A stretch of DNA of 21,216 bases, from positions 1-21,216 of IMG/VR virus record IMGVR_UViG_3300025890_000190; one strand, written 5' to 3'. The position numbers and the translations under genes are program-made. How positions within the stretch are numbered: position 1 is the first letter of the stretch; every line of letters begins with the position of its first letter. Shown here piece after piece: positions 20,446-21,216 of this stretch. The notes below the pieces were generated by a model. It did not search any database. It had not been told where the DNA came from and saw nothing but the letters and a program-made list of their open reading frames with translations. The DNA is from a virus.

Positions 20446-21216
20446 TATATATTTGGATAGTATGTCTTCGGAGTAATAAATGTGCTAGCTGCAGAGCCAT
20501 CTTCAGACAATGCTCTAGCTAATTCATCCTCGTACAACAACTTCATCTCCTGTGTTCTTTGTGGTGCAAATTTCATAGATAAATAATATGACAGTCCTGA
20601 AACCATACATGGTACAAATCTAAAAGGTGTATCACTTGCGTTAGTATATGCTCCTGCATCTTGAATTCTTTTTACGTAATAAACATTTAAAAAATTATCT
20701 GCGGCAGTTGCATTCGGTAAAGGGTAAACTGTAATTGTAACTTTATCTATGAATCTTTGTACCCAAAATTGTGAAGGCGTTCCATTAGATGCTTTGTTGG
20801 CTGTTGCAGAATAAGAATCTCTAGCAACTTTTGTTAAACCAATATCTGATTGATTTGTTGTGTTATAGTTTTGTCTATATGTAACATTTAAAATATCTGA
20901 AATACCATAAACATTTGCTACCGGAACTGTTGTAGCTTGTGGTGGTTCACCACCTCCAGGCACATCTGTAGCATTTCTGTAAAAAGTATATACACCAGAT
21001 CCTTCAGCTGTAGCATCAATATTAGTTGTTGAACCTGCAACTAAATTAATATTTGTATTTCCTACTTCCCAAAAATGTATTCCTCTATTACCCCATTCTT
21101 GAAAAAGAATGTTTAACGATCTTCTTGCAGTTTTTAATTGATGTCCTGCCGTCCCAACTAAACCAAGACGTTCATACGCATCTGCAATGATTTCATCTAT
21201 TGAGAAATCCTGATCA
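20445..21216 (-). CDS. Head-tail connector-like protein, 5' end beyond window (at least 256 residues)
   Basis: The frame is open from the right edge of the window to a TAA at 20445-20447 and is truncated at its 5' end, beginning in the window with DQDFSIDEIIADAYERLGLV. A helical start with DEIIxDAYERxGL, then LKTARRSLNILFQEWGNRGI, is typical of head-tail connector or tail-accessory proteins of marine podovirus-like phages (P22 gp4-like in position). A GTG at 20961-20963 (giving VPGGGEPPQ) is an internal valine, not a start, because 84 residues of family-like sequence precede it in frame. The C-terminus reads EDELARALSEDGSAASTFIT. TAATG overlap with the next gene. Confidence 0.82.
   Translation of the reverse strand, partial: DQDFSIDEIIADAYERLGLVGTAGHQLKTARRSLNILFQEWGNRGIHFWEVGNTNINLVAGSTTNIDATAEGSGVYTFYRNATDVPGGGEPPQATTVPVANVYGISDILNVTYRQNYNTTNQSDIGLTKVARDSYSATANKASNGTPSQFWVQRFIDKVTITVYPLPNATAADNFLNVYYVKRIQDAGAYTNASDTPFRFVPCMVSGLSYYLSMKFAPQRTQEMKLLYEDELARALSEDGSAASTFITPKTYYPNI

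Noticed and set aside
20445-20963. GTG at 20963 as the start of the connector gene
   Set aside because: Eighty-four residues of family-like sequence continue upstream in the same frame to the window edge, so this GTG is an internal valine.
1-21216. tRNA genes, CRISPR arrays, insertion sequences, integrase or attachment sites
   Set aside because: No cloverleaf, spaced direct repeats, transposase or integrase frame, or flanking direct repeats at the cassette ends were seen by eye; a dedicated scan would be needed to exclude small ones.

Overview
The window is an AT-rich stretch of a tailed-phage genome, most likely an uncultured marine phage. The structural proteins resemble those of marine podovirus-like phages of the Pelagibacter (SAR11) type. 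Typical sequences are the starts MARFSKGSRALAISDRSG, MASTYTPLGVELMATGENAG and LPGFNKQVT, and the motif LDGTQTLTNKTL. This assignment rests on recalled family resemblance, not on a search. All genes but one lie on the minus strand, so the reading order runs from high to low coordinates. I saw no tRNA, rRNA, integrase, insertion sequence or CRISPR array.

Structural block 1 (about 21216 to 15006) begins inside a head-tail connector gene. It continues with a small virion protein, an SU10-type adaptor-like protein, a small beta-type structural protein, a tryptophan-rich tandem-repeat protein, a fibre-like protein, a glycine-rich tip-like protein and a small conserved virion protein. Structural block 2 (4676 to 1) holds a 739-residue tail protein, a 387-residue protein with a Gly-rich start, three small proteins (two of 54 and 59 residues), and the 5' part of a large virion gene that leaves the window.

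Between the blocks, at about 14971 to 4726, sits a 10.3-kb cassette of 15 enzyme genes, which is the main point of interest. It encodes eight 2-oxoglutarate/Fe(II) oxygenase-like proteins, one JmjC/cupin-like oxygenase, an FAD-dependent tryptophan-halogenase-type enzyme, a NodU/TobZ-type O-carbamoyltransferase, an SAM methyltransferase and three sulfotransferase-like proteins. Fourteen genes are on the minus strand and overlap at every junction, often by ATGA, so they look like one translationally coupled unit. The fifteenth, a sulfotransferase, is the only plus-strand gene and lies at the distal end.

The enzymes would together hydroxylate, halogenate, carbamoylate, methylate and sulfate something. 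No precursor peptide, synthase or glycosyltransferase is visible in the window. The substrate is therefore either pre-existing (virion tail proteins, host surface glycan, host metabolite) or encoded elsewhere. The position inside the tail-gene block makes modification of the virion or of the host surface a reasonable but untested idea.
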